Shown here: in pieces, positions 5,002 through 6,810 of the stretch
Numbering within the stretch: position 1 is the stretch's first letter
Layout: each line of letters opens with the position of its first letter
From: Dehalococcoidia bacterium
GTDB lineage: Bacteria; Chloroflexota; Dehalococcoidia; Dehalococcoidales; Fen-1064
Direction: 5' to 3'
NCBI GenBank assembly: GCA_003153075.1
Contig: PMBW01000188.1
Span: 2,244 to 9,053, forward strand
DNA: 6,810 nt
Notes under the pieces: generated by a model
Told to the model about the DNA's origin: nothing
Databases searched by the model: none
What the model saw: only the letters and a program-made list of their open reading frames with translations
Program-made: the position numbers and the translations under genes

Positions 5002-5547
5002 TTATTGAGATTTGAGTTTATTCTGGTAATCAAGGAACATATACAAGCCGGCGATGCTTTTACCGTCGCTGATTTTACCCGCAGCCAGCATCTTCCGTAT
5101 CTGTGGCACGGTCTTTTTCACAACATTTATGCCCTCGGTGTCTTCCGCTGTTAAACGGCTGGTCACCAGCTCGGTCGCCAGGTAGAGATGCATAAATTCC
5201 GTGGAATAACCGGGCGCTAAATAATAACCGCCCAATTTGACCAGTTTCCGCGGCAGGTAGCCGGTTTCTTCCTGCATTTCCCGCTTCACCGCAGTTTCCA
5301 CATCTTCATCACCATCAATACCGCCGGCTACAATTTCCAGCAGCTCTTCACCTATGGCCTCGCGGTACTGGTTGACCAGCAGGACATTGTTTTTTTCGTC
5401 GATGGCAACGACCGCAATACAAGGACTATGTTCGATGATTTCACGTTTGGTCTGGCGACCGTCCGGCATCTGAATGGTATCCACTCTCAGCTTGACGGCA
5501 TGCCCATTGAAAATCACTTCGCTGGCTAGTGTTTTTGCCGGTTTCAT
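5002..5547 (-). CDS. NUDIX hydrolase, ADP-ribose pyrophosphatase type
   Basis: Likely splits ADP-ribose into AMP and ribose 5-phosphate, or acts on a related nucleoside diphosphate sugar, in the cytoplasm with Mg2+. The 181 residues contain a perfect Nudix box: G75-X5-E81-X7-R89-E90-M91-Q92-E93-E94-T95-G96-Y97. P112, 16 residues after G96 within APGYSTE, is the known ADP-ribose pyrophosphatase marker. The N-terminal half (VIFNGHAVKL, MPDGRQTKREIIEH, VLLVNQYREAIGEELLE) is typical of the NudF subfamily. The start ATG at 5547 overlaps the stop of the GNAT gene as ATGA (5544-5547), with AGGAAG 4 nt before the ATG, so the two are probably translationally coupled. It is the last visible gene of the nadK operon. 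Substrate specificity is inferred, not shown. Confidence 0.92.
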   Translation of the reverse strand: MKPAKTLASEVIFNGHAVKLRVDTIQMPDGRQTKREIIEHSPCIAVVAIDEKNNVLLVNQYREAIGEELLEIVAGGIDGDEDVETAVKREMQEETGYLPRKLVKLGGYYLAPGYSTEFMHLYLATELVTSRLTAEDTEGINVVKKTVPQIRKMLAAGKISDGKSIAGLYMFLDYQNKLKSQ

Positions 5548-6035
5548 TTTGCTTCCTGCTTCCCGGAAATTTGTATCGTCATCGCCGTTTCATCACAATT
5601 AGGGAATTTGGAGCAGCGGTAACACTCCGTCCATATCTTCTGCGGCAGGGTCATCTTTTCCACTTCTTTCAGTCCCATCTTTTCAAAGAACTTCGGTTTG
5701 TATGTAAGACAGAATACGGTAGTAATGCCCAAGTCTTCCGCGTCTTTCAGGCAGGCTTTTACCAGTTTGTCGCCGATCCCCTGCTTTTGCATTTCTTCAT
5801 CAACGGCCACAGACTTGATTTCCGCCAGGTCCGACCACAATACATGCAGCGCGGCGCAGCCGATAACACGTTTGCCTTTTCTGACCACGATGAAATCGCG
5901 GATATTTTCATAGATTTCACTCAGCGGGCGGGCCAGCATTACGCCCTGCCCGGCAAAGGTATTTACGAGTTTATGAATGCGCGGTACTTCACTGATATTG
6001 GCTTTCTCTACTTTTATCGAACTGGTTTTAACCAC
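5544..6035 (-). CDS. GNAT N-acetyltransferase, ArgA (N-acetylglutamate synthase)-like
   Basis: Transfers acetyl from acetyl-CoA to an amine; the closest family by style is the stand-alone ArgA-type GNAT (COG1246, as in mycobacterial Rv2747), which acetylates glutamate or glutamine in arginine synthesis. The 163 residues carry GVMLARPLSEIYENIRDF (31-48), GCAALHVLWSDLAEIKSVAV (59-78), the acetyl-CoA pyrophosphate loop QKQGIG (83-88), and FCLTYKPKFFEKMGL (108-122). After LPQKIWTE comes a C138-X2-C141-X5-C147 cluster ending NCDETA, a family trait that could bind metal. The start is a GTG at 6035, one base after the nadK stop; AAGGGG (6051-6046) is 10 nt upstream, slightly long. The stop overlaps the NUDIX start. 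No other arginine genes are present, so the substrate is uncertain. Confidence 0.86.
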   Translation of the reverse strand: MVKTSSIKVEKANISEVPRIHKLVNTFAGQGVMLARPLSEIYENIRDFIVVRKGKRVIGCAALHVLWSDLAEIKSVAVDEEMQKQGIGDKLVKACLKDAEDLGITTVFCLTYKPKFFEKMGLKEVEKMTLPQKIWTECYRCSKFPNCDETAMTIQISGKQEAK

Positions 6036-6036
6036 T

Positions 6037-6810
6037 TTATTGTTTCCCCTTTAATCGTTTTTCCAGAGTGCTGTAAAAAGATGATTCCGGATGAATTCTT
6101 AAAAACCGGATGGTATGACGACTGCGTCTGGCAGTAATTACAGCCCCGCTAGTCAACGGCAAATTGGTGTGGCCATCAATGCTGAGGGTGGCCGGATGCA
6201 CGGTCTGCACGCTAAGCCGGACGGTCACATTGGACGGTATCACAACGCAAAAATTTGCGCTCAAATGCGGCATGATCGGCAGTAAAACGGCGTTTTTGGA
6301 TTGCGGATGCAGGATCGGTCCGCCCGCGGCCAACGCATAACCGGTGCTGCCGGTCGCCGTTGCCAGAATCACACCGTCGGCCTTATAGGTTGTCAGCAGT
6401 TCATCATCAATACTGGCCGTAACATAGATGACCCGGGCCACCGAGCCGTGCGCAATCACCACATCATTCAAGGCGTAAAACGTGCTTTGCGCCGCGCCTT
6501 CCTCCGGTGTCACTTCCGCTTCCAGCAGATAACGCTCATCGATCCAGCCCTCACCGGCCAGGATGCGGTCCAATTTTTCATCCGTTTCTTTGACGGTCAA
6601 TTCTGTCATGAAGCCCAGGTTCCCCAGGTTAATGCCGCAGATCGGCGTTCTCCCCGGGATAACAGCCTGCGCCGCCCTCAAGATATTACCGTCACCACCG
6701 ATGCTGAGAATTAACTCTGTGCCGTTTATTCTGGTTTTAGCGGCTTCTCCTTCCCAGGATGAACCAATCCAAACGGAACAACCTTTGGCCGTCAGGGATT
6801 TTTCGAGGTC
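6037..6810 (-). CDS. nadK: NAD kinase, C-terminal 257 residues (cut by right window edge)
   Basis: Phosphorylates NAD+ to NADP+ with ATP or polyphosphate in the cytoplasm. The frame stays open to the window edge (DLEKSLTAKGCSVWIG onward), so the true start, perhaps 30 residues further, is outside. Visible motifs: GGDG (38-41 of the fragment, followed by N where T is usual), GINLGNLGFMTE (59-70), the NE/D motif as ND in ALNDVVI (115-116), DGVILATATGSTGY (145-158) with AAGGPILHP after it, and IDGH (211-214). The C-terminus RLKGKQ ends with TAA at 6037, one base from the GTG of the GNAT gene. It is the promoter-proximal visible gene of a three-gene minus-strand run; its promoter is outside the window. 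Nearby internal start codons around 6681 are not real starts because they would remove part of the fold. Confidence 0.93.
   Translation of the reverse strand, partial: DLEKSLTAKGCSVWIGSSWEGEAAKTRINGTELILSIGGDGNILRAAQAVIPGRTPICGINLGNLGFMTELTVKETDEKLDRILAGEGWIDERYLLEAEVTPEEGAAQSTFYALNDVVIAHGSVARVIYVTASIDDELLTTYKADGVILATATGSTGYALAAGGPILHPQSKNAVLLPIMPHLSANFCVVIPSNVTVRLSVQTVHPATLSIDGHTNLPLTSGAVITARRSRHTIRFLRIHPESSFYSTLEKRLKGKQ

Overview
The window is an ordinary chromosomal housekeeping stretch of about 50% GC from a bacterium. It has no insertion sequences, phage genes, CRISPR arrays or RNA genes that I can see. The protein style suggests Chloroflexota, most likely class Dehalococcoidia: an HD-domain class II tRNA nucleotidyltransferase with an HD segment ending LLHDIAKPQT, a tiny zinc ribbon opening MAVWKLKSCPRC, a small GOLD-like lipoprotein, and the ArgA-like GNAT. 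That placement comes from recall of family style, not from a search.

Left part (1-2052). On the minus strand lie a class II tRNA nucleotidyltransferase/poly(A) polymerase-family gene (146-1660) and, 41 nt further on, the first 34 codons of a pentapeptide-repeat protein that runs off the left edge (1-104). The latter has an extended -10 box placed so that its mRNA would be leaderless. Divergent from the nucleotidyltransferase is a 63-aa SH3-like protein (1861-2052) with a well-formed promoter and Shine-Dalgarno.

Middle (2053-4400). An orphan moaA (2216-3199, molybdenum cofactor step 1) has no Shine-Dalgarno and a leader with alternative hairpins. It converges on a small zinc-ribbon gene (minus), with a strong bidirectional intrinsic terminator between them (3231-3266). 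Upstream of the zinc ribbon is a 272-bp gap rich in dyads and GTAAC repeats. Beyond it is a minus-strand lipoprotein gene ending at 3816.

Right part (4400-6810). A HIT-family nucleotide hydrolase (4576-4917, plus) converges on a tightly packed minus-strand operon. In transcription order this is NAD kinase (cut by the right edge), an ArgA-like GNAT acetyltransferase (1-nt gap), and a NUDIX ADP-ribose pyrophosphatase-type hydrolase (ATGA stop/start overlap). NAD kinase makes NADP+ and the NUDIX enzyme probably clears ADP-ribose, a product of NAD breakdown, so this operon plausibly concerns pyridine-nucleotide homeostasis.

I do not see a convincing new multi-gene system. The best leads are regulatory (leaderless start, alternative hairpins in the moaA leader, GTAAC cluster), followed by the uncharacterised small proteins and the divergent MoaA.
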